Source: Sphingomonas sp. Leaf33
Lineage (GTDB): Bacteria > Pseudomonadota > Alphaproteobacteria > Sphingomonadales > Sphingomonadaceae
Length of the DNA: 64,000 bases
Assembly (NCBI RefSeq): GCF_001421785.1
Contig: NZ_LMLB01000001.1
Location: 2,172,281 to 2,236,280 of the forward strand
Direction: 5' to 3'
In this document: positions 52,373-61,704 of the stretch, one piece after another
Numbering within the stretch: position 1 is the first letter of the stretch
Layout: each line of letters opens with the position of its first letter
The notes under the pieces: model-generated
Databases searched by the model: none
What the model saw: the letters and a program-made list of their open reading frames with translations, nothing else
What the model was told of the DNA's origin: nothing
Program-made: the position numbers and the translations under genes

Positions 52373-52737
52373 GCCTTCAGCTCCTTCAGCAGAGCCTCGA
52401 TCTCGGCGATGTCCTGCGCGGTCAGTTCGTCCTGGTCGGCGAGATGCGCGACCAGCGGGGTCAGCTTGCCGCCGAACAGCCGGTCCATCAGCCGGCGCGA
52501 CTCGCCGGTGACGTAGACGTCGCGCGCGACTTCAGGGCGGTAGAGGTAGCGGCGGCCGTCTTCCTGGTGGCTGACGACGTTCTTCGCGAGCAGGCGGCCG
52601 AGCAAGGTCTTGACCGTATTCGCGCTCCACCCGCGATCGGGCGCGACGCGTTCGGCGACATCCTGAGCGCTGAGCGGCGATTCGTCCCACAGGACTTCCA
52701 TCACGGCATGTTCGGCATCGCTGATACGTTCTGTCAC
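52369..52737 (-). CDS. BlaI/MecI/CopY family transcriptional repressor
   Basis: The 122-residue product is a winged-helix repressor: ISDAEHAVMEVLWDESPLSAQDVAERV, WSANTVKTLLGRLLAKNVVSHQEDGRRYLYRPEV, and a C-terminal dimerisation helix (ELTAQDIAEIEALLKEL). GTG 52737 has GGGAG upstream; the earlier TTG is less likely. It is coupled to the M56 sensor gene. A dyad lies upstream (52760-52792). No beta-lactamase gene is in the neighbourhood. Confidence 0.92.
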   Translation of the reverse strand: MTERISDAEHAVMEVLWDESPLSAQDVAERVAPDRGWSANTVKTLLGRLLAKNVVSHQEDGRRYLYRPEVARDVYVTGESRRLMDRLFGGKLTPLVAHLADQDELTAQDIAEIEALLKELKA

Positions 52738-52759
52738 GACCTGTCGCTCCCTCAACCGA

Positions 52760-52792
52760 CTACGCCTGTAATCGATTTGATTACGTCTGTAG
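52760..52792. promoter_or_regulatory. candidate BlaI-type operator
   Basis: CTAC-N4-GTAATC-GATTT-GATTAC-N4-GTAG forms a dyad with exact inner (GTAATC/GATTAC) and outer (CTAC/GTAG) arms, 23 bases upstream of the repressor start. BlaI repressors bind such dyads in their own promoters. Confidence 0.55.
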
Positions 52793-53073
52793 TCAAGGGG
52801 CTGAACGGCGGATGAATGGTCGGCGAGGCGAAAAGAGCTCGATCAGTTCTGAATGCGTCGGTTTTTCTTACAGCCCGCACAGGTGGTTAAGAGCTGCCAA
52901 CCATCGCGCGGCGCTGAAAAGCCGGGTTGCGGCGTTCTGGCACACGCTCTGCATCATGGAAGACAGCCGAGCGTTCGACGCTTCAGCAGGGCGGGTTCGT
53001 CATCTTCCCCCACGGTCTCCACCGCGACGACCCGCCCGCACCCGGCTCTTCAAATCCCCCCGCGCCACCCATA

Positions 53074-53163
53074 CGTGCCGAGCTTGTCGAAGCACTGTCT
53101 TTCTTCGAACCGCGAACCGTTCCGTACGAAGAATGGCAGCCGTTCGACCAGCTTAAGGGCAAA
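53074..53163. repeat. inverted-repeat element, family B, copy 2
   Basis: The left arm GTGCCGAGCTTGTCGAAGCACTG with TTTCTTCG and the right arm CGAAGAATGGCAGCCGTTCGACCAGCTTAAGGGC are imperfect reverse complements of the same type as 1728-1865 and 54960-55062. Confidence 0.65.
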
Positions 53164-53188
53164 CAGGTGAAGGCCCCCGGAAACGACA

Positions 53189-53222
53189 GCGGGCCCGACA
53201 TCCGGAAAGATGCCGAGCCCGC
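53189..53222 (-). terminator. probable terminator after grxD
   Basis: GCGGGCCCGACATC and GATGCCGAGCCCGC pair with two wobble pairs. On the minus strand it follows grxD by about 25 bases; the T-rich tract after it is weak. Confidence 0.5.
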
Positions 53223-53247
53223 CCGAAACGCTACGATTCGCGCCGAC

Positions 53248-53580
53248 TTACGCGGCGTGCGCGACGCCCTTGTCTTCGAGCAGCCCCTTCAGCTCGCCGC
53301 TCTCGTACATCTCCATCATGATGTCCGAACCGCCGACGAATTCGCCCTTCACGTAAAGCTGCGGGATCGTCGGCCAGTCGCTGAACTGCTTTATGCCCTG
53401 CCGGACCTCCTGGTCCTGCAGAACGTCGACCGAATCGAATTCGACGCCCAGGTGCTGGAGGATCGCGATGGCGCGGCTGGAGAAGCCGCACTGCGGGAAC
53501 ATCGGCGTGCCCTTCATGAACAGCAGCACGTCCGATCCGTTCACGAGATCGCCGATGCGGGCCTGGGTCTGGTCGGTCAT
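53248..53580 (-). CDS. grxD: monothiol glutaredoxin, Grx4 family
   Basis: The 110-residue product has the CGFS active site (MFPQCGFSSRAIAIL), WPTIPQLYVKGEFVGGSDIMMEMYESGEL. These proteins carry 2Fe-2S clusters and work with BolA partners. Its AGGAG site (eight bases before the ATG) lies just outside a 267-bp inserted element that separates it from bolA. Without the element it would start ten bases after the bolA stop codon. Confidence 0.97.
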   Translation of the reverse strand: MTDQTQARIGDLVNGSDVLLFMKGTPMFPQCGFSSRAIAILQHLGVEFDSVDVLQDQEVRQGIKQFSDWPTIPQLYVKGEFVGGSDIMMEMYESGELKGLLEDKGVAHAA

Positions 53581-53593
53581 TGCTCTACTCCTA

Positions 53594-53860
53594 AGGGTCT
53601 GTACTCAGTCAGGACGGGGATCGTGATCGCCCGCACGAAGGCGCTGGCAAGGAGCGCAGCGCAGCAGGTAGCGGCGCTACCTGCAAGCAAGGGACGCCGT
53701 CCAGCGCCTTCGTGCGGGCGCCCGCGAAGCGGCGGGCCGATTTCGGCGCAGGGCTGCGTCGCTCGTCAGTCATGATCCAATGGCATCGCTCCGCTCCTCG
53801 CTTCTTGCCCTGAACCAGAACCGGCTCCGTCACGACCCCGTCCTGACTGAGTAAAGACCC
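53594..53860. mobile_element. MITE-like element with terminal inverted repeats and TA target duplication
   Basis: The ends AGGGTCTGTACTCAGTCAGGACGGGG (left) and, reversed, GGGTCTTTACTCAGTCAGGACGGGG (right) match over about 31 bases with one mismatch and two single-base gaps. TA flanks both sides (53592-53593 and 53861-53862). Inside is an exact 20-base inverted repeat (53628-53647 with 53701-53720) and a further hairpin (53664-53672 with 53676-53684). No transposase is encoded. TA targeting suggests mobilisation by an IS630/Tc1-type transposase, which is inference. Confidence 0.8.
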
Positions 53861-54090
53861 TATGGAACGGCAGTGGTGAGTTGCAGCGCGTGGAGCACGC
53901 CCCCCATCCGCTCGCCGAGCGCGGCATACACGGCGCGCTGTTGCTGAAGCCGGGACTTGCCCCTGAAACTCTCGGCCGTCACGCGCGCGGCATAATGATC
54001 GCCGTCGCCGGCCAGATCGGTGATCTCGACGGTCGCGTCGGGGATGCCGGCACGGATCAGCGTCTCGATGTCTTCGGCGGCCATCGGCAT
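53860..54090 (-). CDS. bolA: BolA family protein
   Basis: The 76-residue product has the BolA fold pattern: IETLIRAGIPDATVEITDLAGDGDHYAARVTAESFRGKSRLQQQRAVYAALGERMGGVLHALQLTT. BolA proteins pair with monothiol glutaredoxins to handle 2Fe-2S clusters. The stop codon TAG is made of the TA target of the inserted element and its first G (read on the minus strand). It lies five bases after the zeta-subunit gene. Confidence 0.93.
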   Translation of the reverse strand: MPMAAEDIETLIRAGIPDATVEITDLAGDGDHYAARVTAESFRGKSRLQQQRAVYAALGERMGGVLHALQLTTAVP

Positions 54091-54095
54091 GACGG

Positions 54096-54422
54096 TTACA
54101 TCGACTCCAGCAACTGGCGGCGCGCCTCGACCAGCGCGTCTTCCAGCGCCTTGCGGACGCGCGCTTCGTCGACGTCATCGACGGCAGCAGCCGTCAGGTC
54201 GCCGACGACCTTGCGGATGACGTCCTCGTCACCGGCTTCCTCGAAATCGGCTTGGACGACGGCCTTGGCATAGGCGTCGGTTTCTTCCGGAGTCAGGCCC
54301 ATCTTTTCGGCGGCCCACTGACCGACCAGCCGGTTGCGGCGAGCGATGACGCGAAACGTCATTTCCTCGTCCCGCGCGAATTTCGCTTCGAAAGCGCGTT
54401 CCCGGTCGTCGAACGTCGTCAT
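54096..54422 (-). CDS. F1 ATPase inhibitor zeta subunit family (DUF1476)
   Basis: In Paracoccus the zeta subunit blocks reverse rotation of the F1Fo-ATPase. The 108-residue product has TTFDDRERAFEAKFARDEEMTFRVIARRNRLVGQWAAEKMGL, typical of the family including the inhibitory N-terminus, and a C-terminal four-helix part. It is the first gene of the zeta-bolA-grxD chain. Confidence 0.95.
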   Translation of the reverse strand: MTTFDDRERAFEAKFARDEEMTFRVIARRNRLVGQWAAEKMGLTPEETDAYAKAVVQADFEEAGDEDVIRKVVGDLTAAAVDDVDEARVRKALEDALVEARRQLLESM

Positions 54423-54542
54423 GCATCGCCCCTTGCTGTCTTGGTGGCCGAGATAGGGCGGCGGCGGGGGGAGCGCAACGGTTCGCCCGATGACAGCACC
54501 CGCGCCCGCTGGTAGGCGTGGGCTTCCATTGGAGAGACCATC

Positions 54543-54947
54543 ATGGCCGTTGTTTCGATTCTCGTGTTCGCTCTTGCCCAGGCGACCATGCCAGCCGCCC
54601 CGACGGCGCCGCCCGCCCCTTCGGCCGCACCCGCCGGAGCGCAGGCGATCCAGACGGCATCGCAGGCCTTTTCCGCCTGTATCGGCCCTAAGGCCGCGGC
54701 GGTGCCCGCAACAATGACGCCCGAGCAGGGCGCCGACAGCGCGCTGGCCGCCTGCAAGCCCCAGGAAACCGCGCTGCGCGGCGCGGTCGAAGCGATGCTC
54801 GTCACGGTCCCGGCCGAGTACCAGGCAATGGGCCGCAAGCAGCTCGAGGACGGCATGGCCCAGGCCCGCACGCAGATCGCCGAAGCGATCCGCCAGAAGC
54901 GTGCGGCACCGGCGACTCCGGCAGCGCCCGCGACTCCGGCGAAGTAA
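54543..54947 (+). CDS. small secreted protein of unknown function
   Basis: The 134-residue product has an N-terminal hydrophobic segment (VVSILVFALAQA), an Ala/Pro-rich linker, two cysteines (FSACIGPKAA; LAACKPQE) that may bond, a helical centre and an Ala-Pro-rich C-terminus (APATPAAPATPAK). ATG 54543 has GGAGAG upstream. I do not recognise the family. Confidence 0.65.
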   Translation: MAVVSILVFALAQATMPAAPTAPPAPSAAPAGAQAIQTASQAFSACIGPKAAAVPATMTPEQGADSALAACKPQETALRGAVEAMLVTVPAEYQAMGRKQLEDGMAQARTQIAEAIRQKRAAPATPAAPATPAK

Positions 54948-54959
54948 GGACTAACCTAA

Positions 54960-55062
54960 CCCCGTTCGTGCTGAGCCTGTCGAAGCACTGCCTTTCTCTT
55001 CGTGCCGCAATTCATCAAGTACGCAGAAGAGCAGCCCTTCGACAAGCTCACGGCGAACGGGG
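54960..55062. repeat. inverted-repeat element, family B, copy 3
   Basis: The left arm at 54960-54991 (CCCCGTTCGTGCTGAGCCTG onward) and the right arm at 55031-55062 are imperfect reverse complements around a 39-base centre. It lies between convergent genes and could act as a terminator. Confidence 0.7.
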
Positions 55063-55122
55063 TGAGGGAAGCAACTGACCAAGCCTGTCATTGTGCTCCG
55101 GAGCACCCGAGCATCCGCGGGG

Positions 55123-56124
55123 TCAGCCCCCGACCTCGACCACCAGCTTCCCGATCGCGCCGCGCGCCGCCATCTTGGCGATCGCCTGGCCGCCATCGGC
55201 AAAGGCAAACCGCTCGGTCACGCGCGGGGCGATCCTCCCCGCGGCCCAAAGCTCGAACAGCGTCGCGACATGCGCCGCGTTCGCTTGCGGATCGCGCGCG
55301 GCAAACGCGCCCCAGAACACGCCGCACACGTCGCAGCTCTTGAGCAGGGTGAGGTTGAGCGGCAGCTTCGGGATACCCGCGGGGAAGCCGACGACCAGAT
55401 AGCGGCCTTCCCACGCTATCGATCGCAGTGCCGGTTCGGCATAGTCGCCGCCGACAGGATCGTAGATCACGTCGAAGCCGCCCTTGCTGCCTGCGGCCTT
55501 GAACTGCTCGGCCAGCGCCTTCGACTGGTCCTTGTCGAACGGCGCGCGGCCATAGACGATCGTCTCGTCCGCGCCCGCACTCCGCGCGGCCGCTGCCTTT
55601 TCGTCCGACGACACCGCCGCGACGACGCGAGCACCATAGGCCTTGCCCAGCTCGATCGCCGCCAGCCCGACACCGCCCGCCGCGCCCAGTACAAGCAGCG
55701 ACTGGCCTGCCTGCAACCGCCCGCGATCGAGCAACGCATGGATCGTGGTCGCATAGGTCAGCAGTAGCCCTGCCCCGTCCGCGAAGTCCCGCCCCTCCGG
55801 TAGCCGATACAGCGCACCTGCCGGGACCGCGACCTTTTCGCTCAGGCCGCCGTGGCCGATCACCGCGACGACACGGTCGCCCGGCGACCAGCCCGTCACG
55901 CCATCGCCGACGCTCTCGATCACCCCGGCGATCTCGCCGCCCGGTGCGAAGGGACGTTGCGGCTTGAACTGGTATTTGTCCTCGATGATCAGGACGTCGG
56001 GATAGTTGATCGCGCAGGCATGAACGGCAACGACGACCTGGCCTGCGCCCGCGACAGGATCGGGCAGGTCCGACAATTTCAGTGTTTCGGGTCCGCCGAT
56101 GGCCTCAGACAGCAACGCCTTCAT
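55123..56124 (-). CDS. NADPH:quinone oxidoreductase (zinc-free MDR family)
   Basis: The 333-residue product is a medium-chain reductase of the quinone reductase type: [35 protein letters not shown], then [44 protein letters not shown]. The catalytic zinc cysteines of alcohol dehydrogenases are absent. Its ATG lies inside the 3' end of leuD (20-base overlap), so it is in the leuCD transcript. Confidence 0.93.
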   Translation of the reverse strand: MKALLSEAIGGPETLKLSDLPDPVAGAGQVVVAVHACAINYPDVLIIEDKYQFKPQRPFAPGGEIAGVIESVGDGVTGWSPGDRVVAVIGHGGLSEKVAVPAGALYRLPEGRDFADGAGLLLTYATTIHALLDRGRLQAGQSLLVLGAAGGVGLAAIELGKAYGARVVAAVSSDEKAAAARSAGADETIVYGRAPFDKDQSKALAEQFKAAGSKGGFDVIYDPVGGDYAEPALRSIAWEGRYLVVGFPAGIPKLPLNLTLLKSCDVCGVFWGAFAARDPQANAAHVATLFELWAAGRIAPRVTERFAFADGGQAIAKMAARGAIGKLVVEVGG

Positions 56125-56719
56125 GTCTAGCTCTCCCGCTGATCCACGGGCGATGCTCGGCGTCCGCGGATTCGAATTTCGAAATCGCGGTATCTTGTGC
56201 CAGCGTCAGGCCGATTTCGTCCAGCCCCTGCATCAGACAATCGCGGCGGAACGGGTCCAGCGCGAAGTCGAAGCGGTCCTGATAGCTCGTCGTGACGGTC
56301 ATCGTCTCCAGGTCGACGGTCACCTCGCCATCCTGCGCGGCCTCGACCAGCCGATCGACCGCCGCCTGCGACAGTACGACGGGCACGATGCCGTTCTTGA
56401 ACGCGTTGCCCGAGAAGATGTCGGAGAAGCTCGGCGCGATCACCGCCCGGATACCCAGATCGGCGAGCGCCCAGGCGGCGTGCTCACGACTCGACCCGCA
56501 GCCGAAATTGTCGCCGGCGATCAGCACCGGGCCGCCGGCGTAGCGCGGGTCGTCGAAGACATTGCCCTCGACCGCGCGGACCGTCTCGAACGCCCCCTTG
56601 CCCAGCCCGTCGCGCGTCGTGGTCTTCAGCCAGTGCGCCGGGATGATGATGTCGGTGTCGATGTTCTTCGCACCCCACGGGTAGGCGCGGCCCGAAACCT
56701 GCGTGATCGGATCAGCCAT
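56105..56719 (-). CDS. leuD: 3-isopropylmalate dehydratase small subunit LeuD
   Basis: It forms isopropylmalate isomerase with LeuC. The 204-residue product has the swivel-domain motifs [32 protein letters not shown] and [20 protein letters not shown] 56719 overlaps the leuC stop by eight bases. Normal length. Confidence 0.97.
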   Translation of the reverse strand: MADPITQVSGRAYPWGAKNIDTDIIIPAHWLKTTTRDGLGKGAFETVRAVEGNVFDDPRYAGGPVLIAGDNFGCGSSREHAAWALADLGIRAVIAPSFSDIFSGNAFKNGIVPVVLSQAAVDRLVEAAQDGEVTVDLETMTVTTSYQDRFDFALDPFRRDCLMQGLDEIGLTLAQDTAISKFESADAEHRPWISGRARHEGVAV

Positions 56720-58169
56720 CGGACGCTCCCACCAAGTCACGGCCCATCAGATCGCGGACATCGGCCAGACGCCCGGTCACCGCCGCCGCCGCCGCCATCG
56801 CGGGACTGAGCAGGTGGGTGCGCGCGCCCGGCCCCTGCCGCCCGACGAAGTTGCGGTTGCTCGTCGACGCGCAGCGCTCGCCCGGCGGCACCTTGTCGGG
56901 GTTCATCGCCAGGCACATCGAACAGCCCGGCTCACGCCACTCGAAACCGGCCTCGGTAAAGACGCGATCGAGCCCCTCGCGCTCGGCCTGGCGTTTGACC
57001 AGCCCCGATCCAGGCACGACCAGCGCGCGCACGCCATCCGCGACGTGCCGCCCACTGGCGACCGCGGCAGCAGCGCGAAGGTCCTCGATCCGGCTGTTGG
57101 TGCAACTGCCGATGAAGACATTTTGTACGGCAACGTCCTGCATCCGCGTGCCGGGCTCCAACCCCATATAGTCGAGCGACTTGCGCGCGGCGACGCGCTT
57201 TGATGGGTCGGCGAAGCTGTCGGGATCGGGGACGCTGCCGGTGATCGGCACGACGTCCTCGGGGCTCGTCCCCCACGTCAGCGACGGTGCGATGTCGGTC
57301 GCGTCCAGCTTTACGACGGCGTCATAGGCCGCCGCAGGATCGCTCGGCAGCGTCCGCCAATAGGCGACGGCCTTGCCCCAGCTATCGCCATCCGGCGCCA
57401 TCGGCCGGCCCTTGAGATACGCAAAGGTCGTCTCGTCGGGCGCGACCAGCCCGGCGCGCGCGCCGCCCTCGATCGACATGTTGCTGACGGTTAGCCGCCC
57501 CTCGACCGACATCGCGCGGATCACCTCGCCGGTATATTCGACGACATAGCCCGTCCCGCCCGCCGCACCGATGCGGCCGATGATCGCCAGTACCACATCC
57601 TTCGGACTGACCCCGAAGCCGAGCGATCCGTCGACGCGGATTTCCATCGTCTTCGACTGTTTCAGCAGCAACGTCTGCGTCGCCAGCACATGCTCGACCT
57701 CCGACGTACCGATCCCGAACGCCAACGCGCCGAGCGCCCCGTGCGCGGACGTGTGGCTGTCACCGCACACCAGCGTCGTGCCCGGCAGCGTGAAGCCCTG
57801 TTCCGGCCCGACGACATGGACGATGCCCTGTTCGGCCGCGAGCGCGTCGATGTAGGGCACACCGAAGTCGGCGACGTTCTGGCGCAGCGCGGCCAATTGC
57901 TTGGCGCTTTCCGGGTCCGCGATCGGCGAAGCACGACCTGCGGCATCGACGCGCGGGCTGGTCGGCAGATTGTGGTCCGGCACTGCCAGCGTCAGGTCCG
58001 GCCGGCGCACGCGGCGCCCAGCGGCCTTTAGGCCGGCAAACGCCTGCGGGCTGGTGACCTCATGAACGAGGTGCCGGTCGATGTAGATCAGGCACGTCCC
58101 GTCGTCGCGGCGTTCGACGACGTGGTCAGCCCAGATCTTTTCGTAGAGCGTGAGGGGTCTGCTGGCCAT
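56712..58169 (-). CDS. leuC: 3-isopropylmalate dehydratase large subunit LeuC
   Basis: The aconitase-type 4Fe-4S subunit of isopropylmalate isomerase. The 485-residue product has [12 protein letters not shown] at the start, [49 protein letters not shown] and [31 protein letters not shown] with the cluster cysteines. ATG 58169 is the family start. No leader peptide like that of leuA is seen upstream. Confidence 0.98.
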   Translation of the reverse strand: MASRPLTLYEKIWADHVVERRDDGTCLIYIDRHLVHEVTSPQAFAGLKAAGRRVRRPDLTLAVPDHNLPTSPRVDAAGRASPIADPESAKQLAALRQNVADFGVPYIDALAAEQGIVHVVGPEQGFTLPGTTLVCGDSHTSAHGALGALAFGIGTSEVEHVLATQTLLLKQSKTMEIRVDGSLGFGVSPKDVVLAIIGRIGAAGGTGYVVEYTGEVIRAMSVEGRLTVSNMSIEGGARAGLVAPDETTFAYLKGRPMAPDGDSWGKAVAYWRTLPSDPAAAYDAVVKLDATDIAPSLTWGTSPEDVVPITGSVPDPDSFADPSKRVAARKSLDYMGLEPGTRMQDVAVQNVFIGSCTNSRIEDLRAAAAVASGRHVADGVRALVVPGSGLVKRQAEREGLDRVFTEAGFEWREPGCSMCLAMNPDKVPPGERCASTSNRNFVGRQGPGARTHLLSPAMAAAAAVTGRLADVRDLMGRDLVGASDG

Positions 58170-58250
58170 GATGGGTGGCGGCGTTAGACAAATGATATGC
58201 AGATGCAACCCTGCGCGTAATTTTGTGTCGGGTTGGCGTTGATCGAAATT

Positions 58251-59570
58251 ATGAGCTGCGCGCAACAACCGCCTCGTGCGGACGTTGCAGCGCTCGATAC
58301 CTCGCATCCGGGGAAGCCCAGCGTGCACGCCCATTCGCTTTCCCCCGACCGCCACGATGCGCGCCGCCGCAGCGAGCGCGCGCTGGATGCCGCCAATCTG
58401 TTCCTGGCGGATGTCCGCGACGGACTGGGCCCCTACCTCGCCATCTACCTGATCGCAGTACGCGGCCCCGAGCGCGGCTGGAACGAGGCGACGGTCGGGC
58501 TGGTGCTGACCATCGCCGGCATCGCCGGATTGCTGATGACGACGCCGGCCGGCGCGCTGATCGACAAGATCCGCGCCAAGCGCACGATCCTGGTCATTGC
58601 CGCGGTGGCCGTCACGGTCGGCTCTCTCGCCCTGCCCTTCGTCAGCGGGTTCGGACCGGTGATCGCCAGCCAATCGCTTGCCGCGGTCGCCGGCACGGTG
58701 TTCGCCCCCGGCCTGACCGCCATCTCGCTCGGCATCGTCGGCCCGCGCGGCTTCACCCGGCGGGTCGGTCGCAACGAAGCGTTCAACCATGCCGGCAACG
58801 CGGTCGCCGCGGTGATCGCGGGCGCGACGGCCTGGTATTTCGGGCCGGTTGCCGTCTTCTACCTAATGGCTGCGCTTGCGGTGTTGAGCATCGGCGCCAT
58901 CCTGCGGATCGATCCAAAGGCGATCGACCACGCCGTCGCGCGCGGATGCGGGGACGAGGAGGAAGAGGCGGACGGCCCACCGCCGTCGATCCTGCAGACG
59001 CTGACGCATACGCCCGCGCTCGGCATCTTCGCTGCCTGCGCCTTCATCTTCCATCTGTCGAATGCGGCGATGCTGCCGTCGGTCGGGCAATTGCTGGGGC
59101 GCGAAGTCGGCGCCGGCCAGGCCACTTCGCTGATGGCGGCGTGCATCGCCGGCGCGCAACTGGTCATGGTGCCCGTCGCGATCGTCGTCGGGCGCAAGGC
59201 GGATGCCTGGGGGCACAAGCCGATCTTCCTGGTCGGCTTCGCGGTGCTGGCGCTGCGCGGCGTGCTCTACACCCTGTCTGACGCCCCCGCCTGGCTGCTG
59301 ACCGTCCAGCTGATCGACGGCGTCGGTGCCGGCATCTTCGGCGCGCTCTTCCCGGTCGTCATCGCCGCGGTCACGCGCGGCAGCGGCCGGTTCAACGTCG
59401 CGCAGGGCGCGGTCGCGACGGTGCAGGGGCTGGGCGGCGCGCTGAGCCCGACGATCGCCGGCGCCCTGATCGTCTGGGGCGGCTACGACACCGCGTTCCT
59501 CGTGCTTGCCGGGATCGCGGCGCTGGGCCTTGCGCTCTATGCCTGGCGGGTGCCCGAAACCGCGCGGTAG
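58251..59570 (+). CDS. MFS transporter
   Basis: The product of about 439 residues has 12 predicted membrane helices, with the MFS loop motif [19 protein letters not shown] between helices 2 and 3 and [20 protein letters not shown] between 8 and 9. It follows a hydrophilic N-terminal stretch of about 45 residues; GTG 58323 would shorten this and is equally possible. The substrate cannot be inferred; a drug-efflux-type role is common. Its end overlaps the GST gene by 34 bases. Confidence 0.85.
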   Translation: MSCAQQPPRADVAALDTSHPGKPSVHAHSLSPDRHDARRRSERALDAANLFLADVRDGLGPYLAIYLIAVRGPERGWNEATVGLVLTIAGIAGLLMTTPAGALIDKIRAKRTILVIAAVAVTVGSLALPFVSGFGPVIASQSLAAVAGTVFAPGLTAISLGIVGPRGFTRRVGRNEAFNHAGNAVAAVIAGATAWYFGPVAVFYLMAALAVLSIGAILRIDPKAIDHAVARGCGDEEEEADGPPPSILQTLTHTPALGIFAACAFIFHLSNAAMLPSVGQLLGREVGAGQATSLMAACIAGAQLVMVPVAIVVGRKADAWGHKPIFLVGFAVLALRGVLYTLSDAPAWLLTVQLIDGVGAGIFGALFPVVIAAVTRGSGRFNVAQGAVATVQGLGGALSPTIAGALIVWGGYDTAFLVLAGIAALGLALYAWRVPETAR

Positions 59571-60241
59571 TCCGCGGTCACCGTGCCGACCGCGTTCGCC
59601 TCGGCCTCATGGCCATCCTCGCGGAAGGTTTCGGCAAGCGCCGCCCGTTCCCACGCCTGCATCGCCGGATGCGCCAGGATCGTGTCGACCCAGCGTGCGC
59701 CGGCCGCGCCGACATCGATGCCATAGGTGCGCACGCGGTAGGCTACGGGTGAGTAGAACGCGTCCACCGCGGTGAAGGCGGCGCCGGCCAGCCAGGGCCC
59801 GCCGAACCGCTCAAGACCCTCGTTCCAGAGCACCCGCAGCCGCGCGATATTCCGTGCGAGTGCGGGCGATTCCGCGGTCGGGGCGATCCGCTGCCCCACG
59901 GTCATCGTCCGCTCGCCCCGCAGCGCGCCGAAACCGCCGTGCATCTCGGCGACCGCACACATCGCCCAGGTGCGCGCCGCGCCCTCGTCGGGCCAGACGC
60001 CTTCGTGCCGGTCGGCGAGATACATCACGATGCCGAGCGAGTCCCACACCGTCTGGTCGCCATCGATCAGCACCGGGACCTGGCCCGTCGGCGAGAACGC
60101 GCGGAACGCGTCGTGATTGTCGAGTGTCGCGAACGGCTCGATCCGATCGTCGAAGGGAATGCCGAGCGCCGTCATCAGCACCCACGGTCGCAGCGACCAG
60201 CTGGAATAGTTGCGGTTGGCGGTGATCAGCTGATAGCTCAT
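59537..60241 (-). CDS. glutathione S-transferase family protein
   Basis: The 234-residue product has a thioredoxin-like N-terminal domain (LITANRNYSSWSLRPWVLMTALGIPF, SPTGQVPVLIDGDQTVWDSLGIVMYLAD) and an all-helical C-terminal domain (FTAVDAFYSPVAYRVRTYG). The SSW near residue 13-15 is typical of a bacterial Ser-type GST. It is coupled to the S41 peptidase gene upstream by ATGA. Confidence 0.92.
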   Translation of the reverse strand: MSYQLITANRNYSSWSLRPWVLMTALGIPFDDRIEPFATLDNHDAFRAFSPTGQVPVLIDGDQTVWDSLGIVMYLADRHEGVWPDEGAARTWAMCAVAEMHGGFGALRGERTMTVGQRIAPTAESPALARNIARLRVLWNEGLERFGGPWLAGAAFTAVDAFYSPVAYRVRTYGIDVGAAGARWVDTILAHPAMQAWERAALAETFREDGHEAEANAVGTVTADYRAVSGTRQA

Positions 60242-61704
60242 CGACGCGCCGCCCCGCCCGGCAGCGTCGCCACCCATCGCTCCAACGCGGCGGTATCGCG
60301 CATATCGCCGGTGTAGGGATAGCGCGGGCGCACCGGCTGGTTGCTGCCGCGCACGCGGCCGCGATAGACCTTCATCGGAATGCCCACGTTGGCGAGGCCA
60401 CTGGGCAGCGTGCGGTCGCCGACCTCCATGTACAAGGTATCGCCGCTCGTCTCTTGCCCGATCGGGATCGCGCCGAGCGCCGTCCACAGATCGACCGCAT
60501 CGAGACAGGCCGACGCGCACGCGGCATCGGTCAGGACATAAACCGGGTGCGTGGGCCCGGTGATCGCGGCGGGCGTCGCCTGCGGTGCATCCGTCGCGCC
60601 ATCGTCTCCACGCCACAGCGACAAGCCCTTCGCCTGCGCGGCGGCCAGACCATAGGCGTTACGTCGCGCCCAGGCCAGCGCATCGGGCGACGCGTCCTTC
60701 GACTGCGCCCACGCATCGCGGTAGCCGCGAATCGTCGCCAGATTGTCCGGCGAGACGCGCCATTCGACATAGGTCGGCACGCTGTCCGCCTTTGTGACTG
60801 CCGCCTCACCCCACAATATCTTGGCCATGTCGTTCGACCACTGCGACGATCCGCCACCGTTGCTGCGCAGATCGAAGACGATGCGTGGGGCCGCCAGCAG
60901 CGCGGCGCGGTCGGCACGCATCGTCGCGATCATCGGGTTCAACGCCTTGGCGACCGGCCCTTCGGGATTGCTGTCGAACGACGCGATAGCAAACCAGCGC
61001 GTGCCATCGGCCAGCGTCCGCGCACCGGTCGTGATCGGTGCGGCGCGAGTGGTGTCGGCCAGGCGCTGCGACCATTCCGGATCGACCAGCGGCCGCCACG
61101 TGAGCGCGATCGTCCGCACTTTACCTGCAACGCTAAAGCGGCACGTGGCCGGACGCGTGATGAAGGGATTGCCGGTGTCCAGGAACAGGCGCCCAGCGCG
61201 CGAACGACGCGTCGCCAGCATCGACCAGCGCCCGGTGAAGGCCCCGACATGGCGCGCGAGCAGCGGATCGGCGGCGACACCGTCGCATCCTGCAAGCGCG
61301 GCCCCCAGCGGAACCGGGGCATCGTCGGCGCGCGTCATCACCACTTGCCGTCCGCGCGCATCCAGCCCGGTCAGGAACCCCGGCCACTGCGCGGTCAGCA
61401 GCGGCGAGCCTCGCTGGGTGCTGAACTGGACGTGCCCGTCGTCGAAGCTGGCGGTGTATCCGCGCATCGCCCACAGATAGCCTGCAAAATCGCGAACCCG
61501 CGCGGCTCGCGCAAGCAAGGCCGCATAGGCCGTGCGTTCGCGCGCCGCGAAGCCCGGATCGGCCGCATTCACCGGCCCGGGATGGTCGGCCAGGATATGC
61601 GCGTGGAACGCTGCACCATCGGCCCGCGTGGTCGCCGCCCAGTCGCGCGGCACCACCGCCGTCACCGGAGCCGCTGCCTGGAGCGCGAGCGTCAGGGCCA
61701 GCAT
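60238..61704 (-). CDS. S41 family serine peptidase-like protein, secreted
   Basis: The 488-residue product has a short N-terminal hydrophobic segment (LALTLALQAAAPVTAV), a tail-specific-protease-like core with IVFDLRSNGGGSSQWSNDMA and the catalytic-Ser region VLTDAACASACLDAVDLW, then IGQETSGDTLYMEVG. The family cleaves C-termini of proteins or peptides in the periplasm. ATG 61704 is in a TGATG overlap with scoB; GTG one codon earlier is possible. Confidence 0.85.
   Translation of the reverse strand: MLALTLALQAAAPVTAVVPRDWAATTRADGAAFHAHILADHPGPVNAADPGFAARERTAYAALLARAARVRDFAGYLWAMRGYTASFDDGHVQFSTQRGSPLLTAQWPGFLTGLDARGRQVVMTRADDAPVPLGAALAGCDGVAADPLLARHVGAFTGRWSMLATRRSRAGRLFLDTGNPFITRPATCRFSVAGKVRTIALTWRPLVDPEWSQRLADTTRAAPITTGARTLADGTRWFAIASFDSNPEGPVAKALNPMIATMRADRAALLAAPRIVFDLRSNGGGSSQWSNDMAKILWGEAAVTKADSVPTYVEWRVSPDNLATIRGYRDAWAQSKDASPDALAWARRNAYGLAAAQAKGLSLWRGDDGATDAPQATPAAITGPTHPVYVLTDAACASACLDAVDLWTALGAIPIGQETSGDTLYMEVGDRTLPSGLANVGIPMKVYRGRVRGSNQPVRPRYPYTGDMRDTAALERWVATLPGGAARR

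Larger units (their letters stand above)
52793..53247. other. intergenic region after the BlaI operator; no gene recognised
   Basis: This contains a family B repeat (53074-53163) and a terminator-like hairpin for grxD (53189-53222). The rest (about 52800-53070) shows only short open frames without recognisable content. Confidence 0.5.

Noticed and set aside
53609..53855. Open frames inside the MITE-like element as a possible transposase
   Set aside because: They are short, follow the inverted repeats and show no DDE or other catalytic pattern.
58170..58250. Leader peptide or attenuator before leuC like the one before leuA
   Set aside because: The 81-base divergent gap holds no leucine-rich short frame and no long inverted repeat.
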